The position numbers and the translations under genes are program-made. Below, piece by piece: positions 37,014 to 45,852 of a stretch of DNA of 64,000 nt. The notes under the pieces were generated by a model that was not told the DNA's origin, did not search any database, and worked only from the letters and a program-made list of their open reading frames with translations. Each line of letters starts with the position of its first letter. Position 1 is the first letter of the stretch. The stretch spans positions 54,469 through 118,468 of the forward strand of contig JBFMBS010000010.1 in NCBI GenBank assembly GCA_040755055.1, given 5' to 3'. Source of the DNA: DYJK01 sp040755055 (lineage in GTDB: Bacteria > Bacteroidota > Ignavibacteria > Ignavibacteriales > Melioribacteraceae).

Positions 37014-38239
37014 TTATTTTTTTTGTAATTGTTCCAAAATCTTTTTTACGTACTCGTTTTGCGGGTTTAACTCCAATGATTTTTTATAATTCTTAATTGC
37101 CAAATCTATTTGACCATCTTTCAAACATGCTTCACCGAGACTATCGTACACATTTGCTGAGTTCGGGTAAACGACAGTATTTAGTTTGAAAAGCTCAATC
37201 GCATCTTTGGTTTTTCCGTTTTGTAAAAAACTATATTCTAACGCATTTATTTCGTTTTCTTCAAGTATTTTTACACCCGGTTCGCTTTTCAATTTCGTAA
37301 TAAAATGTTTAACCGCTGCATTTACTCCTTGAGAATTCAGAATAATATAGAATTCTAATCCGTTTAAGAATTTGATAACCGATGAATTGAATGCTTCCGA
37401 CTGTTCTAAAGGGATTAGATGACCCGATTTAAATATTATATCCCGTTTTGCATTCGGAATTAAAACTTCCATAACGCCGGCATGCGCATGAATATCGGGC
37501 ATATCATATTCCCCGAAAGAACTAAAGTAGGGCATTTAATTTCCGAAAGATATTTTAGAGCCGGTTTATCAGTCGGTTTTTTGAAGAACTCACGTGTGAA
37601 GTTGACATCATTTGGATTTTCCTTAAGCAGCTTATAGAGTTTTTCTTTCGCTTTTCTGTTTTCAGAATAGATTTCATACGGATCTTTCCGAACAATATAT
37701 TCTATAAATTTCTTCGGGTCAGATAACAATTCAACTATTGAATTAACGTAACCGCCGCGTGTATTTGTATGAGAAGTAGCTCCATAACCGCCAACCACAG
37801 CGCCGGCTAAAACCAGCGCATTTACTTTTTCAGGATATATAAGAGTGAAATCAATAGCTAATTCACCTCCACCGGACATTCCAAATATTATAGCTTTGTT
37901 TATCTTCAACTGTTCAAATAACTTTTTCAGATCTTCAATATGAGAAAAAGGAGCTTGCGGAAAATCAGATTTACCGTAACCTCTTCGGTCATAACGCACA
38001 ACGCTGTAGTTTCTTGCAAATACTCCGAATTGATTATCCCATATTTCCCGATGAGCAATTCCATCATGCAATAAAACAATACACTCTCCTTCACCGGCAA
38101 TCTCGCAAAATAATTTACCGCCTTCGACATTTATGTATCCGGAATCTCTTCTAACAGAATAATTACTATCAGTATTCTGTGTAAACAGATTTGATGAGAT
38201 AAAAACAAATAAACACAATAAAAGAATATTTCTTTTCAT
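37014..38239 (-). pseudogene. alpha/beta hydrolase with C-terminal TPR, broken by a one-base frameshift
   Basis: The 5 prime part encodes a signal peptide (ending LFTQ), RYDRRGYGKSDFPQAP and the nucleophile FGMSGGGELA, up to CPTLVLSG. The next part, one frame over, begins GEYDMPDIHAHAG with the catalytic Asp, then His in SGHLIPLEQ, then a TPR region (NALEYSFLQNGKTKDAIELF, DSLGEACLKDGQIDLAIKNY). Adding one base to the C4 run at 37511-37514 (plus strand) joins them into a protein of about 408 residues. The break falls just before the catalytic Asp, so as sequenced the enzyme should be dead. A sequencing error is possible. Confidence 0.8.
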
Positions 38240-38284
38240 TTTGTTTTTCTCCTTTATAAGAATACGATTCTTTTCGTTGATTTT

Positions 38285-40195
38285 TTAATATTGAAACCCC
38301 AGCCAATTCCAGTGATGAAGCCAGAAAATAAATCCAACACATATTAGTGTAATTAGCGAATAGCTTAGCCGTTGTGTAAAATGCCAGTATTTATTTTTCC
38401 ACACAACAAAAGTGAACGCCGCTAAACCAACAGTTAGAATCAATGATAAGATCGGGAGGACAAGAATCATTTTTATAATGAAAGGCATTCCAAATTCAAG
38501 TTCATCACTAAACAAATGGACAGTCGGGATAAAACAGATAATAAAAATTAGGTTAATAATAACTGTTACAATTAACAACAAATGTGCTTGTCTATCCTTA
38601 AGTTGATTTTCTACTATCAGGTTATGCTTGCGAACCTTATTGCGCCTAATAAGCATAATAATAGAAGCTGATAAGAACACTACAAAAAACAAACCCAATG
38701 GGTACCATAAAAATTCGGATGAATCGTACCAGTGAACTTTTTCGTAAGATACCGGCATCTGTTTAGAATCAATAAATAAATGTGTGATTTCTCCATTTTG
38801 ATTTTCCCGGAACAACAAACGTGTCTTGCTGTTTGGTATTTGAAAAAAGAGGGATTCTATCTCAATCCAATTTCTTATATCATCATCTGATAAGGTTAAT
38901 AACGCGGATGCGGCTTCATATTTATCAAAGTACTCAATTCCAATGCGTAAATTTCTATAGCTGCCTAGAATACGTGTATCCGGTGCTTTCGTTTTCGTAA
39001 TTGATTCCTTCGGATTCTGTTTTTCTGGCAATGGGAATAGATAACTCATCAGTGTATCGGTTAACTGCATTCGCAATCTTGAATTGCCGCTATTATTACA
39101 AACGAAGAATCCCGTATTCTGATCGGGTAATAAAAACAATCTGCTGGAAAAACCGGTTACATCACCATCAATAAAAATTGCACGCTGATTAAAATCATGA
39201 TATTCGTAAAAGCCATAACACGTACCCGGCAATCGGGGATCATTTGAAAACTGTTGCCGCTGCATTTCACGGCAAGTACTTTCATCTAATATTCTTGTGC
39301 CATTATAATATCCTCCTTGCAATTGAGCAATCATTAGGTGCGCCATATCTTCAGCAGTTGAAAGTAATGAACCGGCTGGAGAGACGAGAGAAAGTGAATA
39401 GTCTTCTTGAACAGCAGAATAATTTCCTTCTACATATGAATAACCCTTAGCTAAATACTGAAGCATATCGAGTTTGAGGTTAAAACTACTTCTCTTCATT
39501 CCTAACGGAACAAGAATATTTTTTTCAATGTATTCCGGAAACGACATACCGGACAAAACTTCAACAAGATAACCGGCAAGCTGATAACCATGATTCGAAT
39601 AGCTAATAAAGCAACCCGGGGGTAAAGCTCTTTCCGGCATATTTGATGTAATAAAATCTTCAAGTGATATTCTTTCGGATTCTTTGCGAGTCAAACTTCC
39701 AATTGATCGTCCTCTGAAACCGGCAGTGTGAGATAACAGATCTGTCATTGTAACCGGTTTAGGAAAGTTGTTTTCCAATTTGAAAGCCGTGAAATATTTG
39801 TTGACATCTTCATTGAGATTAATTTTATTCTTCTCATATAGTTGCATTGCAGCTATTGCAGTTAACAACTTTGAAACTGAACCAACCTTGAAAATTGTCT
39901 CCGCCGGTTTAATGTTTATTTTCATTTCTACATCTGAAAATCCGAATCCTTTCTCTAATATTATTCTACCGTCTTTTACCATTACAAAGACAATACCCTG
40001 AATTTGATCTTTTGCCATTTGTTCTTTAAAGAAAAGATCTAATCTTTCTTCCAATCTCTTTAAATCAATTGGAGTGTTACTTTTCTGGATATTTGTTAAT
40101 CTACTATTATCAATTTTTTCCGGTATTTTTTCTTCAGCATAAACTGATGTTATTAAAGATAACAACAAACAAATCCTGAGAATATTTGTTTTCAT
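38285..40195 (-). CDS. S12 serine hydrolase fused to a four-helix membrane domain
   Basis: About 636 residues from the ATG at 40195 (GGAG 10 bases upstream; signal peptide MKTNILRICLLLSLITSVYA). The S12 domain has S106-V-S-K109, second motif ISYSNHGY, and GDVTGFSSRLFLLPD in place of HxG. After a DUF3471-like strand region (about 430-500), four membrane segments follow between about residue 520 and the end (LGLFFVVFLSASIIMLI, LLIVTVIINLIFIICFI, MILVLPILSLILTVGLA, SLITLICVGFIFWLHHW). So the enzyme is periplasmic but anchored in the inner membrane. Confidence 0.85.
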   Translation of the reverse strand: MKTNILRICLLLSLITSVYAEEKIPEKIDNSRLTNIQKSNTPIDLKRLEERLDLFFKEQMAKDQIQGIVFVMVKDGRIILEKGFGFSDVEMKINIKPAETIFKVGSVSKLLTAIAAMQLYEKNKINLNEDVNKYFTAFKLENNFPKPVTMTDLLSHTAGFRGRSIGSLTRKESERISLEDFITSNMPERALPPGCFISYSNHGYQLAGYLVEVLSGMSFPEYIEKNILVPLGMKRSSFNLKLDMLQYLAKGYSYVEGNYSAVQEDYSLSLVSPAGSLLSTAEDMAHLMIAQLQGGYYNGTRILDESTCREMQRQQFSNDPRLPGTCYGFYEYHDFNQRAIFIDGDVTGFSSRLFLLPDQNTGFFVCNNSGNSRLRMQLTDTLMSYLFPLPEKQNPKESITKTKAPDTRILGSYRNLRIGIEYFDKYEAASALLTLSDDDIRNWIEIESLFFQIPNSKTRLLFRENQNGEITHLFIDSKQMPVSYEKVHWYDSSEFLWYPLGLFFVVFLSASIIMLIRRNKVRKHNLIVENQLKDRQAHLLLIVTVIINLIFIICFIPTVHLFSDELEFGMPFIIKMILVLPILSLILTVGLAAFTFVVWKNKYWHFTQRLSYSLITLICVGFIFWLHHWNWLGFQY

Positions 40196-40372
40196 TTTGG
40201 CTTCTCCAGTGATTTTGTTTATAAGCAATTTTTTAAAGCTCCGCCACGTGAGTCACATGGCACAAATAATTTGTTTTACCTCTATTATGACTAAAAAAAT
40301 AACGGGATGTTGTAAGGAATGATATGCAGATACTCTGAATGGCTAAATAAACATCTGAAAACCAACGGCGGG

Positions 40373-40771
40373 TTATTGATAATAATAAATTGAACGCCAT
40401 ACTAATTTCCAATTTTCCATTTCTCTCTTAAAAAGAAAAAAATCGCGACCGGATTCAATTACATTTTTATTATTCTGTTGATACTCCATGATAAATTTAT
40501 AGTGGGCTGTTGCCGTTATTCCATCTGTATGAATAGAAAAATCCTCTTCGTTATAACGAATTACTTTTTTATTGATAAGTGAATCATAGAGATATTCTTT
40601 GAATTGTGATTTGCCGGAATATTTTCTTGAACCTACGGAAGAGCAAAATGTGATCTTGTTATCAATCAATTCATCAACCTCTTCAATTCTATCTTCTAGC
40701 CATGCGAGGATTATCTTGTGCACATAGTCTTCAATTATTTTCTTTTCAATTGAGAATTGAGCAATAGTCAT
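40373..40771 (-). CDS. NTF2-like (SnoaL/DUF4440-type) small protein
   Basis: A 132-residue protein with no signal peptide: VHKIILAWLEDRIEEVDELI, FCSSVGSRKYSGKSQFKEYL, ATAHYKFIMEYQ and a Trp-rich end MENWKLVWRSIYYYQ, consistent with the NTF2 cone fold. Weak conservation; ligand unknown. It stands alone between the LytTR regulator and the membrane-anchored S12 gene with about 100-170 bp on each side. Confidence 0.6.
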   Translation of the reverse strand: MTIAQFSIEKKIIEDYVHKIILAWLEDRIEEVDELIDNKITFCSSVGSRKYSGKSQFKEYLYDSLINKKVIRYNEEDFSIHTDGITATAHYKFIMEYQQNNKNVIESGRDFFLFKREMENWKLVWRSIYYYQ

Positions 40772-40872
40772 ATCTTCTTGAATAAATTTTCCAAATGGAA
40801 TTATAAAAGATTAAGCGAGAGATGAAAGTGAATTACTCCCAAAGTCAAAATAAACTTTTCAATACTCACTAT

Positions 40873-41580
40873 TTACTTCTTATCGGCAAGCTGCTGGAGT
40901 GTTTTATATGCAGAAGAACTTAATGGAAGATGTTCGCCTTGCTTTAGTATAACCTCGTAAACACCACCGCCTTTATGTTTGTAGGAAATGATTTCATTTA
41001 TATCAACAATATAAGAACGATGGATGCGAATAAATTTATCTGGTAGAATTTGCATTAACCGGTTTAATGGTTTTTCAATTATTTCCGCTTTTCCATCTTT
41101 CATAAAAAGCTTAACTATATATCCATGGGCTTCAAAGTATTTTATAACCTCAACAGAAATTAGATGATTGGAATTATGCTTACGAACAACGAGAAATTTT
41201 ATTCCGGCTTTTTGTTTGATCTCTGTGTCGGTAAATTTATTAAGAGCAGTACGAAATCTTTCCATATCAACCGGCTTAGGTACAAAATCAAGCACTCCGT
41301 AATTGAATGCTTCTATCGCTTGATTTGTATATGCTGAGATTATAATCGTATGAAACGAGCCGGCTGCAGCTCGTTTGAGTATTTCATAACCATTCTTGCC
41401 TTTAAGATTAAGATCTAGCAGACAAAGATCAACCGTATTATTATTCGCTAAAAAATTTTCAGCATCATTAATTGTATATGCAATGTCAATCTTCTCAATT
41501 CTTGAAGATAAAATTAAACCGCACATTTCTTTAATGTCTTCTGCAATAGGAGGTTCGTCTTCGATTATTAATATTTTCAT
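40873..41580 (-). CDS. LytTR-family response regulator
   Basis: A 235-residue regulator: receiver domain (residues 1-118, phospho-acceptor D56 in CLLDLNL, Lys in FVPKPVD) and a LytTR DNA-binding domain (about 130-232: FLVVRKHNSNHLISVEVIKY, FEAHGYIVKLF, PDKFIRIHRSYIVDINEI). LytTR regulators bind direct repeats near promoters. It starts 3 bp after the LytS-type kinase stop. It heads a long same-strand block of hydrolase and barrel genes, some of which may be its targets. Confidence 0.93.
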   Translation of the reverse strand: MKILIIEDEPPIAEDIKEMCGLILSSRIEKIDIAYTINDAENFLANNNTVDLCLLDLNLKGKNGYEILKRAAAGSFHTIIISAYTNQAIEAFNYGVLDFVPKPVDMERFRTALNKFTDTEIKQKAGIKFLVVRKHNSNHLISVEVIKYFEAHGYIVKLFMKDGKAEIIEKPLNRLMQILPDKFIRIHRSYIVDINEIISYKHKGGGVYEVILKQGEHLPLSSSAYKTLQQLADKK

Positions 41581-41583
41581 TCA

Positions 41584-43347
41584 CTACCCGGTGATTTTAA
41601 TTACTACTTCCCACAAATTGTCTTTTAGACCGTAATTCAGTTGCCATTTTCCCGGATAACTTTCTTCCAGCCGGGCTTTAATATATTTAACACCGGTTCC
41701 TTCTTCAATCTCATTTTCATCCTGATTCTGTTTTTCTTGCAACAGCGATCCATTATTCAGCAGTTTATATTCAATAAAATTATTTGCTCTATTAAAAGTA
41801 AGCCAAAATTTTCCGTCCTCTTTTGGTTTGAATGCATGAGTAAGTCCGTTTTCAATTAAAGTATGAAATACTAATGGCGGTACTTTAAGCGAGTAATCGA
41901 TGTTTTGTTTAATCAATTCATATTTGGCTTCCAAACGGTATCCCATCAATTCAAGATGCGATTCGCACAATTCAATTTCTTGAGAAATCGGAATCTCTTT
42001 TTCTGAAGAAATTTTGTTTATTAATCTATATTCAGCAGCTAAAGCATTAATTAATTTATCAGCATCGTCGGGTTTTCGCTTCGTTAACGATTTAATCGAA
42101 GCAAGGGTATTGATGATAAAATGCGGCTGAATGGACTTTCTCAATAAGTCGGTTTCTAATCGTAACGAATGTAATCGGAATTCCTCGTATAATTTATTCT
42201 GATATTTAATTTTCTGACCGACTGCTGTTATCAAACAATACCAGAAAATAAATAAACCGATGAGAAATAAAATATTAGGATCAATAATTCGAAATGCTGG
42301 ATTTATTACATACAGATAAAAATAGAAGTAAAGGAAAAACAATTGAGCATAACCGATTAGCACAAGTTTAGCTCCGGGTTTGGTTTTCTTTGTTGGTAAT
42401 ACTAATAATCCGATGGAATAAATAGTTTCAATTAAATTAATAGCATGGTAATCAATGATAGGAAAAATTAAACCAAGCAGATTGCAAATTATCACAACCA
42501 CTGCAAAAATTAGTAGAAGTAAATACTTCCACGATATTTCAAAAACATATAGGATAAAAGCAACAGAAACTATTGATTGTGCTAATAATATTAGGAAGTT
42601 TGAGAGTAATAAATAGTTGAAATAATTAATTGGCATCCGTACTGTAATTTGGAAATATGCTTTTGCATAAAAGATTAGTATTAATAAAAACGAAAAGAGT
42701 AAAAAGAGATATGCTTTGTATTTGTTATTACCGATGAAGAGCATAAATGTAAAAAGAACGGCAATTGAATATCCCCCAACAAACAAAATGACTTGATTCA
42801 ATTCAGATTGAATTGCTTCTTGTCTGGTTGAAGCATATCCAAAAGCGATGAAACCAAAATCACTCTTCGGTATTTTTTGAAAATTAGATACCCTAACCGC
42901 AAGAGTATGTTCTCCTTCTTTGACTTCTGCTGGTTTTAATTTCTTAATTGAAAAAGAAAATCCAATTTCTTCATCATCTGCGGATTTCCCAATTTTACCA
43001 TTAGTTAGAATTATTTTTCCATCCCAATAAACTTCAAAAGCGTTGGCAAGATTTATAATAGAAATCTGAAGAAAATCCAATTCAGCAAGATTACCCGATA
43101 AATTTATTTTTGTTCGAAGCCAATAAATGTTATCGGTATTTTCCACTATATCTTTTCGGGTAATCACTTGCCATTTATTATCATTATAATCTGGAGATGT
43201 CCATATTATTGAATCACCTTCCCGGTAGCTCCAATTATTAAAAAAAATTCCCTTCTGTTGTGATAAATCCAGGTTATAGACGGATTGCGATATTGAAAAG
43301 GATGGGTAAAAAAGGATGAGAAACAAAATGGAATATCGTTTAAACAT
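41584..43347 (-). CDS. LytS-type sensor histidine kinase with extracellular 7TM-DISM-like sensor
   Basis: A 587-residue kinase. Signal-like N-terminus (FSISQ), an extracellular beta-rich domain to about residue 175 (WTSPDYNDNKWQVITRK, IYWLRTKINL, FEVYWDGKIIL, HTLAVRVSN) of the galactose-binding-like kind seen with 7TM-DISM receptors, then about 7 membrane segments (180-385). The cytosolic part is the His_kinase family with phospho-acceptor His in RKSIQPHFIINTLASIKSL and ATPase motifs PPLVFHTLIENGLTHAF and EGTGVKYIKARLEESYPG. Paired with the LytTR regulator. The sensor may bind a sugar or wall fragment; this is inference. Confidence 0.9.
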   Translation of the reverse strand: MFKRYSILFLILFYPSFSISQSVYNLDLSQQKGIFFNNWSYREGDSIIWTSPDYNDNKWQVITRKDIVENTDNIYWLRTKINLSGNLAELDFLQISIINLANAFEVYWDGKIILTNGKIGKSADDEEIGFSFSIKKLKPAEVKEGEHTLAVRVSNFQKIPKSDFGFIAFGYASTRQEAIQSELNQVILFVGGYSIAVLFTFMLFIGNNKYKAYLFLLFSFLLILIFYAKAYFQITVRMPINYFNYLLLSNFLILLAQSIVSVAFILYVFEISWKYLLLLIFAVVVIICNLLGLIFPIIDYHAINLIETIYSIGLLVLPTKKTKPGAKLVLIGYAQLFFLYFYFYLYVINPAFRIIDPNILFLIGLFIFWYCLITAVGQKIKYQNKLYEEFRLHSLRLETDLLRKSIQPHFIINTLASIKSLTKRKPDDADKLINALAAEYRLINKISSEKEIPISQEIELCESHLELMGYRLEAKYELIKQNIDYSLKVPPLVFHTLIENGLTHAFKPKEDGKFWLTFNRANNFIEYKLLNNGSLLQEKQNQDENEIEEGTGVKYIKARLEESYPGKWQLNYGLKDNLWEVVIKITG

Positions 43348-43519
43348 TTTTATCTTTTCTAACTAGTATTATAAAGTTAGCAGAAATGGTTTATAATATC
43401 TAACCAATTTTCTTTTTATGAATCACTACTGTTGCATTTAGAGTGTGCTAACAAATTACCGGGACAATTAAACATTTTAAAATAACAGACCCCGAATTCT
43501 TCTGATTTCAAGGCCTTTG

Positions 43520-43592
43520 TGCACCCTGGGGGATTCGAACCCCCGACCTGATGATTAAGAGTCATATGCTCTACCAGCTGAGCTAAGGGTGC
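43520..43592 (-). tRNA. tRNA-Lys (anticodon CTT)
   Basis: A 73-base cloverleaf: acceptor GCACCCT/AGGGTGC, D arm TAGCTCAGCTGGTAGAGCA, anticodon loop CTCTTAA giving anticodon CTT, T arm GGGGGTTCGAATCCCCC, discriminator A. CCA is not encoded. The outermost anticodon-stem pair is a mismatch, otherwise normal. A TATTTTTG box lies just upstream (43597-43604). Confidence 0.95.
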
Positions 43593-43656
43593 GGTGCAAA
43601 AATAACAAAAATCTCCCACCTAAAAAATTCGGCCATTCTACGACTGCCATGGGTAT

Positions 43657-43676
43657 TTACACGGTATCACGTGTAA
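43657..43676. promoter_or_regulatory. TTACACG/CGTGTAA inverted repeat upstream of the redoxin operon
   Basis: A perfect 7-bp inverted repeat with 6-base spacer GTATCA, about 90 bases before the thioredoxin-like gene and 65 bases upstream of the tRNA. Possible operator; no further support. Confidence 0.3.
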
Positions 43677-43766
43677 GTTTTCAAATTTCTATACGTCTTT
43701 AACATCACAAGTAGTACAGATAAAAACCATTTTTTAACGTATATGGATTTAATAATCGGAAGAATT

Positions 43767-44243
43767 ATGAAAAATGTAATTGTAATTTTTTTATTGCTCG
43801 TTTCAATTTCGACGGCGCAATCCGTATCTGAATTAAAAATTGAGACTCTTAATAACAAGAAGATCAATGTTAAAGAGCACTACCAGAAAGGTGTACTGTT
43901 AATTAACTTCTGGGCATCATGGTGTCAGCCGTGCAAAAGCGAACTGCCGCATTTAAATCGTATTTACGAAAAGTACAAGAACAAGGGATTTTCGATTATC
44001 GGGATTAACCAGGATTCACCCAAGAGTGTTGCAAAGGTTAGATCATTTGTTGCTTCACAAAACATAAAATTCCCGATAGCTATTGATCCAAATTTTGAAA
44101 TCTTCAACAAATTCAACGGGCAAGTTCTTCCTTACAATTTATTAATAGACAGCAACGGTGAGATTGTTTACCGGCATACCGGGTATGTACCCGGCGATGA
44201 AAAGAAATTAGAAGAAGAAATCGTAGAATTGCTGAACAAGTAA
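43767..44243 (+). CDS. TlpA/ResA-like periplasmic thioredoxin
   Basis: A 158-residue exported redoxin from ATG 43767 (GGAAG 7 bases upstream; an ATG 24 bases earlier would spoil the signal peptide MKNVIVIFLLLVSISTAQ). The active site is C53-Q-P-C56 in FWASWCQPCKSELPHL; IGINQDSPKSVAKVRSF, FPIAIDP, cis-Pro region GQVLPYNLLID, and HTGYVPG follow TlpA order. It likely reduces or exchanges disulfides in exported proteins. The next gene begins directly after its stop, and a third gene of the operon also has a CxxC. Confidence 0.9.
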   Translation: MKNVIVIFLLLVSISTAQSVSELKIETLNNKKINVKEHYQKGVLLINFWASWCQPCKSELPHLNRIYEKYKNKGFSIIGINQDSPKSVAKVRSFVASQNIKFPIAIDPNFEIFNKFNGQVLPYNLLIDSNGEIVYRHTGYVPGDEKKLEEEIVELLNK

Positions 44244-45842
44244 ATGAAACGACTGAAAATTCTTATAATAATATTACTGCCGATAAGTTTTGTAAACGGG
44301 CAAGTTTCTTATAGCATTTCAAATTATCTCCGTTACGGAAACGGGGATAGATCGTTTGGAAATTTTAAGGGCAACTTTAAGTATTTCGAAAACCTGACTG
44401 ACATGAAAATATTCCTCCCTTATAACATAACTATCGGCGGAAGACTGCTCTATGATAATCCGCCCGAAGTAGGATTAACTTACAAAGGTTTGAAACGGAG
44501 ATTCATTGAATACAGCGGCGATGAACTTTACATACGCGCCGGAAATTTTTCCGAGTTATACGGACGCGGACTAGCATTGAATTTATTTGAATCGCGAGGA
44601 TTGGGATTTGACAGCTGGATGGACGGTATTAACCTAAATTATAGAAAAGAAAATTTTTCGTTTTCTGCTATTGCCGGTGTTCTTGAGTATAAAGATTCAA
44701 TCGAGATAAAAAGAAACGAAGATTATAAAATCTACGGAGGGAATTTTGAAATTGACCCAATAGATAATTTCAAGATCGGTTTAACATATATTTATTCGGA
44801 AGCAGATTTCGACTTGATTCCCGTCGATAGAAAAATTAAAGTGAACCTCCCTTCACTAAACTTATCCATTAACGAAGATAACTTTTCATTTTTATTTGAT
44901 TACGCTTACAAATCAATGAGTAACTTCAACGACAATAATAAATCTTATGGTTACGGTATATACTCATCTATCAGTTACAACACAGAGGGATTTGGAGTTA
45001 CACTTGATTATAAGAACTACCGGTTTGATTTGCGCGATCCGTTTGAGAGAAATGACATCACACGAACTACGAGATTTTTACCTTTTCAAAATGCACCGAT
45101 AGTGCTGAAGGAGCATTCATACACACTACTGACAAGAGCGATTCACGAAGTCGATTTTAACGATGAATTAGGTTTACAAGTAGAAATATTTTATACTCCC
45201 TCGGAAACAACAACAATAAATTTTAACTCGAGCATTGCAAGCAGACACGGCAATTATTTATTTGACCAAAACTCATTCTCTTTCAGCAGATTAGAATTCA
45301 TTAATGTTTTACCAAGTTTATCAAAAAAGTATTCGCCCTATTACGAACTATTTGGTGAAGTTGAACAGAGTTTAAATGAAAAGACTATCGTTAAAGTTGC
45401 CGCAGCATTAAGATCAAAAATACTTTCCGATGAATTTTTTAGCGGTACAAATAACCATGAAATATCTTCCATAATTTTTCCATTTCAACTTAAACATGTT
45501 TTCAGCGATCCCTATTCTGCCGAATTCGATTACCAATATGAATCGGTTAAAGACAATTTCAATGCCGAACAGACAGAGTATAGCAACCACCTTTTCGGTT
45601 TGATAAACGTGATTGATACGAAAATCAACGTAACATTTCGATACGAGTTTTCTACAAACCGTTTTGATGTATCCGGCAAAAGATATTGGTCTGCCATTGA
45701 ACTCGGCTACCGCCTCAATCAGAATCTTTCGGCTGCTGTTTCATACGGAAAAGAAAAAGGCGGACAAATTTGTTCTAACGGTGTATGCCGTTATATCCTT
45801 CCATTTGAAGGTCTCCGTATATCAATTTTAGGAATTATTTGA
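44244..45842 (+). CDS. DUF6029-family outer membrane protein
   Basis: A 532-residue secreted barrel-like protein with signal peptide ending at FVNGQ. ISNYLRYGNGDRSFGNF, AGNFSELYGRGLALNLFE (conserved arginine-rich pore-like strand) and the C-terminal QICSNGVCRYILPFEGLRI with a CxxxxC pair are the marks of the DUF6029 family in Bacteroidota, of unknown function. ATG follows the TlpA stop with no gap. Its Cys pair near the end could be a substrate of the TlpA-like protein; that is inference. Confidence 0.8.
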   Translation: MKRLKILIIILLPISFVNGQVSYSISNYLRYGNGDRSFGNFKGNFKYFENLTDMKIFLPYNITIGGRLLYDNPPEVGLTYKGLKRRFIEYSGDELYIRAGNFSELYGRGLALNLFESRGLGFDSWMDGINLNYRKENFSFSAIAGVLEYKDSIEIKRNEDYKIYGGNFEIDPIDNFKIGLTYIYSEADFDLIPVDRKIKVNLPSLNLSINEDNFSFLFDYAYKSMSNFNDNNKSYGYGIYSSISYNTEGFGVTLDYKNYRFDLRDPFERNDITRTTRFLPFQNAPIVLKEHSYTLLTRAIHEVDFNDELGLQVEIFYTPSETTTINFNSSIASRHGNYLFDQNSFSFSRLEFINVLPSLSKKYSPYYELFGEVEQSLNEKTIVKVAAALRSKILSDEFFSGTNNHEISSIIFPFQLKHVFSDPYSAEFDYQYESVKDNFNAEQTEYSNHLFGLINVIDTKINVTFRYEFSTNRFDVSGKRYWSAIELGYRLNQNLSAAVSYGKEKGGQICSNGVCRYILPFEGLRISILGII

Positions 45843-45852
45843 GAAGGCATTT

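Noticed and set aside
27576..40771. Integron cassette array, because the gene content (hydrolases, NTF2-like proteins) and single orientation resemble cassettes
   Set aside because: No attC core sites (GTTRRRY with matching inverse) were found in the gaps; the 26-bp repeat lacks them, several genes overlap, and no integrase is present.
43416..43619. 67-codon frame across the tRNA
   Set aside because: It reads through tRNA-Lys, which gives the common spurious peptide PLAQLVEHMTLNHQVGGSNP.
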